NCBI GenBank assembly: GCA_030425705.1
Contig: JAUHZU010000017.1
Span: forward strand, 1-63,606
DNA: 63,606 bases
Direction: 5' to 3'
Source: Phycisphaerae bacterium
Lineage (GTDB): Bacteria > Planctomycetota > Phycisphaerae > Phycisphaerales > Phycisphaeraceae
Shown here one piece after another: positions 1 to 8,502 of the stretch. Each line of letters starts with the position of its first letter. Position 1 is the stretch's first letter. The position numbers and the translations under genes were made by a program. The notes under the pieces are model-generated. The model was not told the origin of the DNA. It searched no databases and was given only the letters and a program-made list of their open reading frames with translations.

Positions 1-127
1 CACGTTCGCCTGGCTGGGCAACTTCCGCCGGCTGGTGGTGCGGTATGACCATCAGATCAAGGTGTATCGCGCGTTCTTCCATCTGGCCTGTCTTCTGATC
101 ACGTTGAGACAGTTATGAAACCGCTTC
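1..127 (+). mobile_element. IS5-family insertion sequence, right end (partial)
   Basis: Only the last part of the element is inside the window. It contains the transposase C-terminus ending at 118. The sequence just after the stop reads into the end of the cytochrome c gene on the other strand. The right boundary is inferred to lie at about 120-130, because that is where the cytochrome reading frame stops resembling its family. The terminal repeat and target duplication cannot be defined without the left end. Confidence 0.6.
2..118 (+). CDS. IS5-family transposase, C-terminal fragment
   Basis: The first 38 codons, open at the window edge, encode TFAWLGNFRRLVVRYDH followed by a hydrophobic end reading AFFHLACLLITLRQL and a TGA stop. 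The W-L-x-N-F-R-R-L and RY(D/E) pattern, then a short hydrophobic helix and LR(Q/R)L end, is typical of the DDE transposase C-terminus of IS5-family elements. The last catalytic acidic residue would lie upstream, outside the window. Whether the element is intact cannot be judged. It is read toward, and overlaps, the 3' end of the cytochrome c gene on the minus strand. Confidence 0.75.
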   Translation, partial: TFAWLGNFRRLVVRYDHQIKVYRAFFHLACLLITLRQL

Positions 128-688
128 CAGCCAGATCTGTTCCCGGGCGAGGGTCTGGTTGAACGCTGGCATCTGGACGACATCGCCCTGCTCGTTGTAG
201 GGCGTCCCGGTTGCGCCTTCATTGAGGATGCGGAACCACTTCTTTGGCGCACCGCCGTGGAGCGTGACGGCGAAACGGTCCCCGAAGCTGTGGAAGCCCA
301 ACTCGGGCATCGGCGCGGGCAACTGCGAGCCGCGGCCGTCTGCATCCAGGCCGTGGCAACTGGCGCAGTGGGACTCGTAGATCACCGCGCCGCGGCTCAC
401 CGCGGACGGGTCGTGACGCGCGGAAAAGGGGTTGCTGCGGGTGGGCAGTTCGAGGTCGCGCTGCTCGGCGTCTGAGGGGCTGATGCCCAGTTCTTCCGCG
501 CGTCGGGCGTAGAACGCGAGCCGGGGTGAGTCTTCACCACGGCTCAACAGTTGGACGTAGGCGTCCTGGTCCTCGGCGCGGATGGCCCGGGACAGGGGCT
601 GCGGCCCGGAACACGCCGCGACCCAGGACATCAGGACCGTGAGCAATAGTGACACGGTGGTCAGGCGGAAAAGGCGGGCATTGTTCAT
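113..688 (-). CDS. Lipoprotein cytochrome c, C-terminus truncated by an IS element
   Basis: A 191-residue exported c-type cytochrome. A signal peptide ends in a lipobox (VAAC, Cys26), so it is probably membrane-anchored. The haem motif is CASCH (Cys108, Cys111, His112), and a likely axial Met sits in VVQMPAFNQ. The start overlaps the upstream RND gene by four bases (ATGA), so it is the last gene of the minus-strand operon. In class I cytochromes the segment after MPAF...IW continues as a helix of about 10-15 residues. Here it ends after IWL with EAVS and a stop that lie at the edge of the IS5-family element. I infer that insertion removed the last helix, so the protein may be unstable, or haem-binding but shortened. 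An electron-carrier role in the operon is inference. Confidence 0.8.
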   Translation of the reverse strand: MNNARLFRLTTVSLLLTVLMSWVAACSGPQPLSRAIRAEDQDAYVQLLSRGEDSPRLAFYARRAEELGISPSDAEQRDLELPTRSNPFSARHDPSAVSRGAVIYESHCASCHGLDADGRGSQLPAPMPELGFHSFGDRFAVTLHGGAPKKWFRILNEGATGTPYNEQGDVVQMPAFNQTLAREQIWLEAVS

Positions 689-2520
689 GTCGCGAGTACT
701 TTCGGGGTGAGAGGGTTTGACTCGGGGTTTGTGGGACGGTGTGGGATCGCGTCGAGCGCCGCCGGCAGAACGATGAGGTCCGCGACGAGCGCGGCCATGA
801 TCATGCATGCCAGGAGCAGGCCGAACTCGGCGGTTGGGGCGAATGGAGCGGTCATCAGCCACGCGACACAGCCCGCCGCAATGAGCGAACTGTGTACACA
901 AGGGCAGCGGCAGGCACGCACGGCCTCGGCCGTACTTGTCCGGCGGCGGTGGTGGAGGATGTGGAGCGTGTCATCGACCGCGACCCCGAGCGCGATCGCG
1001 CCCGACATCAGCCCCGTCAGCGAGACCGGCAGGCCGAGGGCCGAGACGGCGGTCATGATCCCCATGACCGGGATCAGGCAGACCCACAGCCCGAGCAGCG
1101 CGGCGATCCAATCCTGTGCGACCCAGAGCAACGCCGCCAACACCAGCAGCGACATGAATGGCAGGGCCCAGAGCGCGGTTGCGATGACACTCTGGCCCAT
1201 GGCCGACACCTGGGCGCCGGGGCCCGACCATTCCGCACCGCTCGCCGCGACGGCGTCGGCCATGCCACGCACCGAGCCGTTGCGCGACAGGACCAGCCAG
1301 GTCTCGCCGCTCGCCGTCACGCTCGCGTTCGGTACCGCGACCACCTGCTCTACACCCGGCCAGGCTCCGATGTCATCGGCTGTCAGGCCGGCGGTTTCGG
1401 TATGGACCAGTGAAGGCAGGGTGCCGACGAGGCGGCGGTCGATCTGTTCGGTATCCCGCCGTATCAGGGAACCCGCGGGCAGTCCCGACATCGGGTTGTC
1501 GCGGACCGTGAGTGTTGCGGCGGCCGGGATCGTCAGCAGCGTGAGTGCCACGGCACCGCAGAGCACCATCGTGCGCATCGGTGAAGTGGCGATGCGCGCC
1601 GCGTTCTGAGGCTGTGTTGCTTCGCGGCCTTGAGCCGACGCGGGCACCCACACCATGACGCTCAGCCAGGCCAACGTGATCCCGGCCGCCCCCCACGTAG
1701 CAAACGCGCGGATCGCGGGGGCATTCGACCACGCCAGCGTCATGAAACCCGCCGCGGTCGTCGCGCCGCACAGCAAGATCGGGACCCGCGTGTCGGACCG
1801 CGCGGTCCGGTGCATGGCAAACGAGAAACCCAGGGCCATCATCAGTGGCGGCACGGCTGAGAGCATCATGTCCATAGGCACACCCAGCCACGACAGGGTG
1901 CCCGTCAGCAGGAGTTGGCTGCCGAACACGGCGACACTCACCCGCAGCGCCAAGACGAGCCGTCGCGAAAAGAGCCAGACGCCAACGAGCCCGGTCACGC
2001 CGATGAGCAGGCTCGCGGTCTGCAACCCGCGTTGGCTCCAGTCGTCCAGCGCGGCGCTGATGGCGGTCGGCCCGGACAGGTAATAGGCCGATCGCTCCAA
2101 GCCCGCCGACCGGCATGCCGTATGGACCCGGTCGATCAGCGTTGCGCGCGGGATGCTCGCCTCATGGAGGATCAACACGCCGGTGAGGCAGCGTGGGGCG
2201 GTGCGATCTGCCACCGGTGCTACATGCGCCGCGAGCAGGAGTTCCTGAACCGGTTGGCACCGCTCGACTCCGACTACCGCGGTGAGTTCAGAGCGCAGTT
2301 GCTCCTCCTGCGGCCCAGAGCGCCCGGGCTCCCAAGCCAGAACCAGCATGCCGGGCAACGACCGGGCATGCGCCTCTGCCGTCGACCACTGCGACAGGTC
2401 GTTTTCGACGCGGTAACGGCTCAGCCCCGCGGCACAGATCGCCACGACCAGGAGCCACACCGCCATACCGACCGCCTGCGGTAACGGCGTCAATCGGTTT
2501 CGGCGAGTGTGGTCAGTCAA
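685..2520 (-). CDS. MMPL/RND-superfamily exporter
   Basis: A 611-residue inner-membrane protein with one N-terminal membrane helix, a periplasmic loop, a block of helices (about residues 150-340), a second loop and a second block (about 455-590). This is the duplicated layout of RND/MMPL transporters. The second half contains GVAVDDTLHILHH, matching the acidic proton-relay segment of this superfamily. It is much shorter than AcrB-type pumps (about 1000 residues) because the periplasmic loops are small, as in MMPL exporters of lipids and aryl polyenes. The start is TTG and overlaps the glycosyltransferase gene by eight bases, which favours co-translation. The role proposed is export of the lipid-like product of the operon; the substrate is unknown. 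Confidence 0.8.
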   Translation of the reverse strand: MTDHTRRNRLTPLPQAVGMAVWLLVVAICAAGLSRYRVENDLSQWSTAEAHARSLPGMLVLAWEPGRSGPQEEQLRSELTAVVGVERCQPVQELLLAAHVAPVADRTAPRCLTGVLILHEASIPRATLIDRVHTACRSAGLERSAYYLSGPTAISAALDDWSQRGLQTASLLIGVTGLVGVWLFSRRLVLALRVSVAVFGSQLLLTGTLSWLGVPMDMMLSAVPPLMMALGFSFAMHRTARSDTRVPILLCGATTAAGFMTLAWSNAPAIRAFATWGAAGITLAWLSVMVWVPASAQGREATQPQNAARIATSPMRTMVLCGAVALTLLTIPAAATLTVRDNPMSGLPAGSLIRRDTEQIDRRLVGTLPSLVHTETAGLTADDIGAWPGVEQVVAVPNASVTASGETWLVLSRNGSVRGMADAVAASGAEWSGPGAQVSAMGQSVIATALWALPFMSLLVLAALLWVAQDWIAALLGLWVCLIPVMGIMTAVSALGLPVSLTGLMSGAIALGVAVDDTLHILHHRRRTSTAEAVRACRCPCVHSSLIAAGCVAWLMTAPFAPTAEFGLLLACMIMAALVADLIVLPAALDAIPHRPTNPESNPLTPKVLAT

Positions 2521-3712
2521 GGATCACCGCCTTGGGCGACAGCGCATACCAGGTACCGCGCCAACAGATCCGCCGATTGAACGACATCGTGATCAGGCAG
2601 CGGGCAAGGATTGATAAGACCATGAACGCGGAGAGCGGATACAGCCAGAGGTAGCGCCGGTCACACCCGCCCCAGCCCCAGAACCGGTAGCTGACTAGAT
2701 AAAGCAGGATGATGTGGCTGAGACAGACAAGGAGGATGGCGGTCAGCGTACTGTCGATCGGTGTGCCCTCGGCCAGCATGGCAAAAACAAGGATCGGCAA
2801 AGCGATGAACGGCAGAAGCGATCCCAGCAGAACCCAGAGCAGCGAGAGCAGAATTTTGAGCCGGCTGCGCAACGCACCGAAGTAGATCCGCTCCCACCCG
2901 GTGCGGATCGCGCGGAGCGAGTCGTACATGCGGACGGAGAAGAGCTGGGCCCCACCACCCGCCCAGCAGCGCAGGCCGTGTTGCTTTGCGTGCGCCCCGA
3001 GCGGGACGTCCTCGATGAGGCATCGGCTGACCGCTTCGTGACCTCCGATGGCTTCATAGGCCGCCTGCCGGATGAGGATGAACTGCCCGTTGGCGAAGCC
3101 CGGACCGCGTGTAAGGTCTTTGCGGTTCGCGGTGCCGAACCACAGCGCGATGACGCCGCCCAGCAGCGGGATCAGCAGGTGCTCCCAGAATCCGCCCCCA
3201 CGGTGCCGGGGCCACAGTGTCAGGAGGTCGCAACCGCGCTCACGAGCGGCTTCGATGGCGGTCGCGATCGCATCCGGTTCGAGGTGGCAGTCCGCATCAA
3301 TAAACAGGAGCCAATCGCAAGCAAGGCCGCGTGTACCGTGCCAGAGCGCGTACGACTTGCCCATCCATGCGTCGGGACGCTGCGTGACCTGCAATAACCG
3401 GAGACGCGAGTCATCGTCCGCGTGCTTTCGCACGACCGACGCCGTGGCATCTTCGCTCCGGTCATCGACCACCACCCCGTACCAGTTGGGGTAGGTCTGG
3501 CCGCGGAGATGCCGGAGGCACGCCCCGATCGCGTTGGCCTCGTTCCGCGCGGGGATAACCACCGCGACCCGCGGTGCCTGGCCGTTCGCCCAGCACTTAG
3601 GCCGGAGCAGCAGCCCCCGCCGGCGCGCCCCCGACTGCGCCATCCACAACCCAAGCCAGATGTTGCAAATCACCGACCAGGCCGCGAGCAGGATGATAGG
3701 CGCAGGATCCAA
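2513..3712 (-). CDS. Membrane-bound GT2 glycosyltransferase (HpnB/CrtQ-like)
   Basis: A 399-residue family-2 glycosyltransferase. It has an N-terminal membrane helix, the nucleotide-sugar-binding start VAVVIPARNEA (residues 49-59), VVDDRSEDAT, a DxD metal motif (DAD, 139-141), an acceptor-side segment with IEDVPLGAHAK, and three to four C-terminal helices. This arrangement is seen in hopene-associated HpnB and in carotenoid glycosyltransferase CrtQ, which transfer sugars to membrane lipids. The start is TTG, 35 bases after the lipoprotein gene, and the 3' end overlaps the RND exporter. I infer that it glycosylates the product of this operon before export. Donor and acceptor cannot be read from the sequence. 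Confidence 0.8.
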   Translation of the reverse strand: MDPAPIILLAAWSVICNIWLGLWMAQSGARRRGLLLRPKCWANGQAPRVAVVIPARNEANAIGACLRHLRGQTYPNWYGVVVDDRSEDATASVVRKHADDDSRLRLLQVTQRPDAWMGKSYALWHGTRGLACDWLLFIDADCHLEPDAIATAIEAARERGCDLLTLWPRHRGGGFWEHLLIPLLGGVIALWFGTANRKDLTRGPGFANGQFILIRQAAYEAIGGHEAVSRCLIEDVPLGAHAKQHGLRCWAGGGAQLFSVRMYDSLRAIRTGWERIYFGALRSRLKILLSLLWVLLGSLLPFIALPILVFAMLAEGTPIDSTLTAILLVCLSHIILLYLVSYRFWGWGGCDRRYLWLYPLSAFMVLSILARCLITMSFNRRICWRGTWYALSPKAVILD

Positions 3713-3746
3713 GCCGTGCTATTCCGTTCAATAGTGAAAGCAGTGA

Positions 3747-5288
3747 TCAGAAGCCGGACGGGAGGCGCATCGTCTTTTCGAGCAGCCGGGGGTCATCAAA
3801 GTCGTAAGCATCAAAGAGGATGAGCTGGGTCCCGCGTTGGCGGGGCTGGCCGGCACTGAGCATCCCGCTGGCGGCCAGCAGCACGCCCTCACGACGCTCC
3901 GCGCCCTTCACCAGGCCGTTGGCGTGGAACATACTCGTCACGCCACCCCCGGGCAGCCCCAGCGTTTCAAGGTGGGCATAGGGATAAAGCGTGTAGCCCA
4001 TCTCACCCGACAGCGTGGGGGCCGCCCGAGGCGCGAGCGAGACATCCACAACCAGGTGCTGCTGTGCGGCGCACCAGAACGTCAGCGGTGTGTCCTCTAC
4101 CCCGCCCACCAGCAGCCCAGGGACATCCAGCGCGGCCGCACCCGCGAGGTCACGCTCGATGCTGTATCTATGGCCGGGTACGGGTGGACCAAACTCCTCG
4201 GCGGCGGCATCGTCCAGCCGCCTGGCGGGATAGATGCCGTGGTAGCAACCGCAGTTGGCCACGGTCTCGACAAACGCCACGTACCCATCGTGGCCGAGCG
4301 TGACCCGGACGGTCACCCCGTCGATGTCGCCCGCCTCCGGGTCACGGGGATACGCGGGGGGGTGCTCGGGATACCAGAGCGTGTATACGAGTTGCCGGTG
4401 CTCGCTGCCGTTCACAAAGATCGAGCGCGTGTAGCCGTAGACCGCGGGTCGCTCGGTCACTACGCCGATGTGTTCCGCATCGATCGCCACCACCTCACCC
4501 AGCAGATCGCTGTCGGGGTCATAGTCCGACGAGGGGTTGTGCTCCTGGTATATCACTGGGGCGTAGCGCACCAGCAGGGCCCAGTCCTCGGGCGTTTCGT
4601 CCGGGCCGCTCGGGGCCGCTTCCGCCATGCGGTAGCAGAACGCCTGCTCAAAATCGGCCGAGAATTCCCGGGCTTCCAGGTCCTCCCGGATCCCGTTGAT
4701 CGCGATCCGGGTGGGGATCGCGAACGGCGACAGCAGCAGGCGGCGGAGGGACCGGCCACGCTCGCTGGCGGCGACGCGCAGATTCGCCCGGATGGGCGCA
4801 AGCACCCCCCGCAGCGATTCGACGCTGCTCGCCTCCTCGGCGGCATGCCGGAGGAACCAGTAGTGCTGGTCGGTGCGGGTGAGATATGCGTCGACGAGAT
4901 GGGATTTTGTCGCCTCGTCCGGAGAAACCGACACCCCAAAGTAGCGCGTGGCCAGCTCTTCCCAGCCCGCATCGTCCAGGCGTTCCAGTTCCTGCCGGGT
5001 CGACTCGGCGGACAGGCGGTGCGCGTCCTCGAGGAACGACAGCGCCAGGCCCCGGGCCAAGCCAAGATCGTCTTCCGCCAACGCGCGGTCGATCCGATCG
5101 ACGAGTTCGGCGTCCAACCGCAGGCACGGCCAGCCCTCGACCCGGCGGGCCTTGCCGTCCGCAACGCCGTGACGCTCGGTGACATCCTGAACCCCATCGA
5201 TGTATCGAGCCGGAGCGCTGCTGCACCCGACAAGTAAACCGAGTAGAGCACAATACAGAATGGATAACACGGTGGTCTTAGCCCGCAT
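3747..5288 (-). CDS. Large lipoprotein of unknown function
   Basis: A 513-residue protein with a signal peptide and lipobox (LVGC, Cys22), so probably lipid-anchored. I do not recognise a family. The N-terminal third is helical and charged. The C-terminal two thirds are rich in beta-type segments, with a hydrophobic LVRYAPVIYQEH stretch, VYTLWYPEHPPAYP, a HDGYVAFVETVANCGCYHG segment, and a late QQHLVVDVSL strand. The conserved-looking His, Cys and Tyr residues in the middle could be catalytic or metal-binding, but this is not established. The start at 5288 was chosen over an upstream one at 5309 because the Lys/Arg-then-hydrophobic signal peptide begins here. It overlaps the aminotransferase gene by 11 bases, so it belongs to the operon. 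Confidence 0.75.
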   Translation of the reverse strand: MRAKTTVLSILYCALLGLLVGCSSAPARYIDGVQDVTERHGVADGKARRVEGWPCLRLDAELVDRIDRALAEDDLGLARGLALSFLEDAHRLSAESTRQELERLDDAGWEELATRYFGVSVSPDEATKSHLVDAYLTRTDQHYWFLRHAAEEASSVESLRGVLAPIRANLRVAASERGRSLRRLLLSPFAIPTRIAINGIREDLEAREFSADFEQAFCYRMAEAAPSGPDETPEDWALLVRYAPVIYQEHNPSSDYDPDSDLLGEVVAIDAEHIGVVTERPAVYGYTRSIFVNGSEHRQLVYTLWYPEHPPAYPRDPEAGDIDGVTVRVTLGHDGYVAFVETVANCGCYHGIYPARRLDDAAAEEFGPPVPGHRYSIERDLAGAAALDVPGLLVGGVEDTPLTFWCAAQQHLVVDVSLAPRAAPTLSGEMGYTLYPYAHLETLGLPGGGVTSMFHANGLVKGAERREGVLLAASGMLSAGQPRQRGTQLILFDAYDFDDPRLLEKTMRLPSGF

Positions 5289-6525
5289 CAGCGACTCCCA
5301 GCCCCACACATTCGAGAATAAGCCCGACCTCAGCCGTGTTGATCGTCAGCGGCGGCATGAAGGTCAGTACGTTCCGGTCAGCACCGGTCTTCCCCGCCAA
5401 CAATCCATGGTCTTTGAACGACTCCAGCATCATGTCGGTCCGGACGGGGTCCGGACGACCGGACGCGTCAGTGACCGGGCACCCCAGCATCAAGCCAATC
5501 CCCCGCGGTGCACCGAAGCTGCGGCACCGGCGAGCGATAGACCGCAGCCCATCACGCAGTTCCGCGCCGCGTGCACGGGCGTTCTCGCCCAAGCGCCGAT
5601 CTTGGTGGAAACGGATTGTCGCCAGGGCCGCGGCCGCGCAGACCGGGTTCCCCCCGTACGTCGATGCACCGGGGCGGGTGTAGCTCGCGGCGACCGTGTC
5701 GTTCGTGATGAATGCCGCGATCGGGAAGCCGTTGCCCAACGCTTTGGAAACCGCCAACACATCGGGGACCACACCCCAGTGCTCGCAGGCGAACCAGTGC
5801 CCGGTACGGTTGAACCCGGTCTGGACCTCGTCGAACACCAGGAGGATGCCGTAGCGGTCGCACAGCCGACGCACCGCGGGCCAGTAGCCGGGATCGGGCA
5901 CCCGCACGCCTCCGTTGCCCTGGATCGGCTCGGCGATCAGCGCGGCATACCGTTCGCCCTCGGCCGCGAGGCACTGTTCCAATGCCTCGATGTCGCCGAA
6001 CGGGACATGTGTTACCCCGTCGATCGGGTCCGGGTCGGTCCGCCACATCTCCAGGCCGGTGACGTTCATCCCCCATCGGGTCCGGCCGTGCAGCCCGCCG
6101 TTCATCGCGAGGACCTGACGCCTTCCGGTATGCAGGGCCGCGAGCAGCAACGCCCCCTCGACCGCCTCGCTGCCGCTGGCGCAGAAGAAGCTGCGGCATA
6201 GGTCGCCGGGCGTGATAGACGCCAAGCGTTCTGCCAACCGGAGCACCGGCTCGGTCAGATAGATCGAGGTCGTGTGCTGCAGCGTCCGCATCTGCTCGGT
6301 CACCGGCTCGATGATGGCTGGCTCACAATGCCCGGCACTCATCACAGTCACACCCGAGAAGCCATCGATGTAACGCCTGCCCGTGCTGTCGATGAGATAG
6401 GCCCCCTCGCCCGAGACAATCGCCAGTGGACGCTGATAGAAGTGATACACACAGGGGATCAGGTAGCGCTCCTTCAACGCGAGGAGGTCTGCAGCACTCA
6501 CCGCCGGGCAGGCCGTATCAACCAT
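5278..6525 (-). CDS. Class-III PLP-dependent aminotransferase
   Basis: A 415-residue fold-type I aminotransferase of the ornithine/alanine-glyoxylate/omega-amino-acid group. It has the phosphate-binding CASGSEAVEGAL (115-126), IAEPIQGNGG (198-206), FDEVQTGFNRTG with the PLP-pyridine Asp232, and the PLP lysine Lys261 in AVSKALGNGFP. Length is normal for the class. These enzymes move an amino group to or from aldehydes or keto acids; HpnO, which makes aminobacteriohopanetriol, is one member. The gene overlaps the MqnD-like gene and the lipoprotein gene. Next to a thioester reductase, the likely role is to convert an aldehyde to a primary amine. The substrate is inferred from context only. Confidence 0.85.
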   Translation of the reverse strand: MVDTACPAVSAADLLALKERYLIPCVYHFYQRPLAIVSGEGAYLIDSTGRRYIDGFSGVTVMSAGHCEPAIIEPVTEQMRTLQHTTSIYLTEPVLRLAERLASITPGDLCRSFFCASGSEAVEGALLLAALHTGRRQVLAMNGGLHGRTRWGMNVTGLEMWRTDPDPIDGVTHVPFGDIEALEQCLAAEGERYAALIAEPIQGNGGVRVPDPGYWPAVRRLCDRYGILLVFDEVQTGFNRTGHWFACEHWGVVPDVLAVSKALGNGFPIAAFITNDTVAASYTRPGASTYGGNPVCAAAALATIRFHQDRRLGENARARGAELRDGLRSIARRCRSFGAPRGIGLMLGCPVTDASGRPDPVRTDMMLESFKDHGLLAGKTGADRNVLTFMPPLTINTAEVGLILECVGLGVADAG

Positions 6526-7402
6526 CGATCACCTCGAATCCCTCCAGACGAGGCGCGATCCCCAGGTCGGCCACGCGATTGAACATCATGGCCATGGCGT
6601 CACGCACATCCCCCGGCAGGCGGACGGTGTCGCCATTGCTGAACATCGCGACATGGTCACCCGCACACCCGCGACCGAACTGCGACGCGAACGCGAACGC
6701 CTCATCAAAATGCGCGTGGCCGTACTCCAGCGAGGCGCGGCAGGCACGATCAATCTCCAACGCCAACGCCCGACCCAGACGCTTGTTCACCAGGTTCAAC
6801 CCCACCGGCAGCGGCAGGCCCGTGTCCTCACACCACGCGACACCGAGGTCGAGCACACACCCAAGCCCCTTCTCCCGGTAGAACAGCAGTTCTTCATGGA
6901 TCATCACCCCGGCATCAAACGCACCGCACTTGATGCCGTCGGCGATCTCGTCGTAGGGGTGTTCGATAAACTCGGCGCCGCGGCAGTACATCATCGCTAA
7001 CGCGCCACCGGTTGTCGGGATCCCCGCGACCGCGACACGCTTCCCTGCCAGATCTTCGACACGCTGGTAGCGCTCCGATACCAGCACCGGCCCGTAACCC
7101 CGGCCGATGCTGTTGCCTACCGACAAGACCCAGTACTGGTCGGCTAGCCGGGGGTAGGCGACCGAAGAGACCGCCACGACATCCAGTTCACCGCGTAGCG
7201 CAGCCCGGTTCAGGGCGATGATGTGGTCGCGTTCAAACCGAACGCGCACTCCTGGATCGTCCATGCTGACGCGATTGTGCTCCAGCGCGTAGTAGTTGAA
7301 CGCGTCGTCACTGTCGGGTGTGTAAGCGAAGCGTAGCGTCCGGGTCTTAGCCGAATGAGCACGTGAATGAACATCGCGGACCTGCATATCTGTAGGGGGC
7401 AT
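6518..7402 (-). CDS. MqnD-like protein (1,4-dihydroxy-6-naphthoate synthase family)
   Basis: A 294-residue protein of the MqnA/MqnD periplasmic-binding-like fold. It matches MqnD across its length: AYTPDSDDAFNYYAL near the N-terminus, GELDVVAVSSVAYP (71-84), GRGYGPVLV (100-108), and GVMIHEELLFY with His169 at the position of the catalytic histidine of MqnD. DLGVAWCEDTGLPLPVG follows. The N-terminal extension of about 20 residues is unusual. In the futalosine pathway MqnD releases dihydroxynaphthoate from cyclic dehypoxanthine futalosine. No mqnA, mqnB or mqnC is in the window, so this may be a neofunctionalised paralogue. An AAGGAG ribosome site precedes the ATG. Confidence 0.75.
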   Translation of the reverse strand: MPPTDMQVRDVHSRAHSAKTRTLRFAYTPDSDDAFNYYALEHNRVSMDDPGVRVRFERDHIIALNRAALRGELDVVAVSSVAYPRLADQYWVLSVGNSIGRGYGPVLVSERYQRVEDLAGKRVAVAGIPTTGGALAMMYCRGAEFIEHPYDEIADGIKCGAFDAGVMIHEELLFYREKGLGCVLDLGVAWCEDTGLPLPVGLNLVNKRLGRALALEIDRACRASLEYGHAHFDEAFAFASQFGRGCAGDHVAMFSNGDTVRLPGDVRDAMAMMFNRVADLGIAPRLEGFEVIDG

Positions 7403-7419
7403 CGTGCGTCTCCTTGTGG

Positions 7420-8502
7420 CTAGTAGAGTCCGGACGCGACCGGCAGCCGTTCACGTTCAAGGGGGTGAGGGTCCAGCAGGCCGTCTTGGTAGAAGCCGAT
7501 CGGGGCACCGGCGGGGAGGGTGATGCGTGTTGCCTCGTCCCGCTCGAGCAGGTTGCAAAGGAAGAAGTCCGGGTCCAGGCGGGTCGCACTCACCCGGCCA
7601 ATCTCACCGTTTGCAACCGGTCGGCCTGCGGTGTCGTGAAGTGCGTACTGCATCCGTTGCCCGTAGGGGAAGTAGGCCGGGCCACGCCCCGGAGAGACGC
7701 AGAGTTCCGGTGCGCAGCCCAGCAGAGTGTTCCCATAGCCGGACAGGTGGATGGCGTTGGGGAAGCGTTCTCCGAGTTCGTCGCGCACTTCCGCGGTCAG
7801 CCGCATCCCGCCGTAGTGCAGGCCACGGACAGCTTCCCGCTGTACCGCCGACATCGCGTCCGCGAGCGACAAGCCCAGCGGCGGGGTGACGAAAAGCACA
7901 CCGACCGGCGTCACCTCCAACACCCCCACGCACTGCTCGATCAGGTGCGCGATGTAGCGCTCCCGCGCGAATGCGCTCCCGCCGATCCGCCGGGCCCAAC
8001 GCGGGTCGAAGTCGATGCAGAATGGCTCCGGGCTGCCGACCGCGCGGGCGATCGCACGCGCCGCCCGGCCGATGATGTGGGGGCCGCTCGGGCCGACATA
8101 CAGCCAGCGCTCGCCCATGGGGAACCCCGCCGCCCGTGCCGCGGCCACGAACGGCGCAACGAATGCCTCTTGGAACCGCTCGGTCTGGTACAGGGTCCAT
8201 GTCCCCCGTCCCGTGGTGCCGCCGGTCTGTGCAAACAAGTATCGCGATAGGTCACTAGCCACCGAGCGCGGGATAAACATGTCCAACGGGCAGGAGGCGA
8301 TGTCGCGGGGTGTGAGGGTCCCCAATACACGGAGGTCCTCAAGCGAGCGCAGGTCATGTAGCCCATCGACCCCACGCTGTGCCGCACGGTTCAGCCAGAA
8401 CGGCGAGCCCCACCGCGGGTCAAACTGGGTCGCCACGGTCTCTCGCAGCAGGTCATCGGTAGACGTTTCGTTAGCGATGGGTTGATGCGCGACAGCCGTC
8501 AT
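7420..8502 (-). CDS. LuxE/PaaK-like adenylate-forming enzyme
   Basis: A 360-residue protein resembling acyl-protein synthetase LuxE and phenylacetate-CoA ligase PaaK. The P-loop-like AMP-binding signature is FAQTGGTTGRGTW (residues 90-102). LHYGGMRLTAEVRDELGERF and HLSGYGNTLLGCAPE match the later adenylation motifs, and the C-terminus is short (DPHPLERERL). It is shorter than PaaK (about 430 residues). Such enzymes activate a carboxylate as an adenylate and pass it to CoA or to a protein thiol. The ATG start lies inside the hydrolase gene (32-base overlap). It is placed to supply the activated acyl group to the reductase encoded by the first gene of the operon; the acid is unknown. Confidence 0.7.
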   Translation of the reverse strand: MTAVAHQPIANETSTDDLLRETVATQFDPRWGSPFWLNRAAQRGVDGLHDLRSLEDLRVLGTLTPRDIASCPLDMFIPRSVASDLSRYLFAQTGGTTGRGTWTLYQTERFQEAFVAPFVAAARAAGFPMGERWLYVGPSGPHIIGRAARAIARAVGSPEPFCIDFDPRWARRIGGSAFARERYIAHLIEQCVGVLEVTPVGVLFVTPPLGLSLADAMSAVQREAVRGLHYGGMRLTAEVRDELGERFPNAIHLSGYGNTLLGCAPELCVSPGRGPAYFPYGQRMQYALHDTAGRPVANGEIGRVSATRLDPDFFLCNLLERDEATRITLPAGAPIGFYQDGLLDPHPLERERLPVASGLY

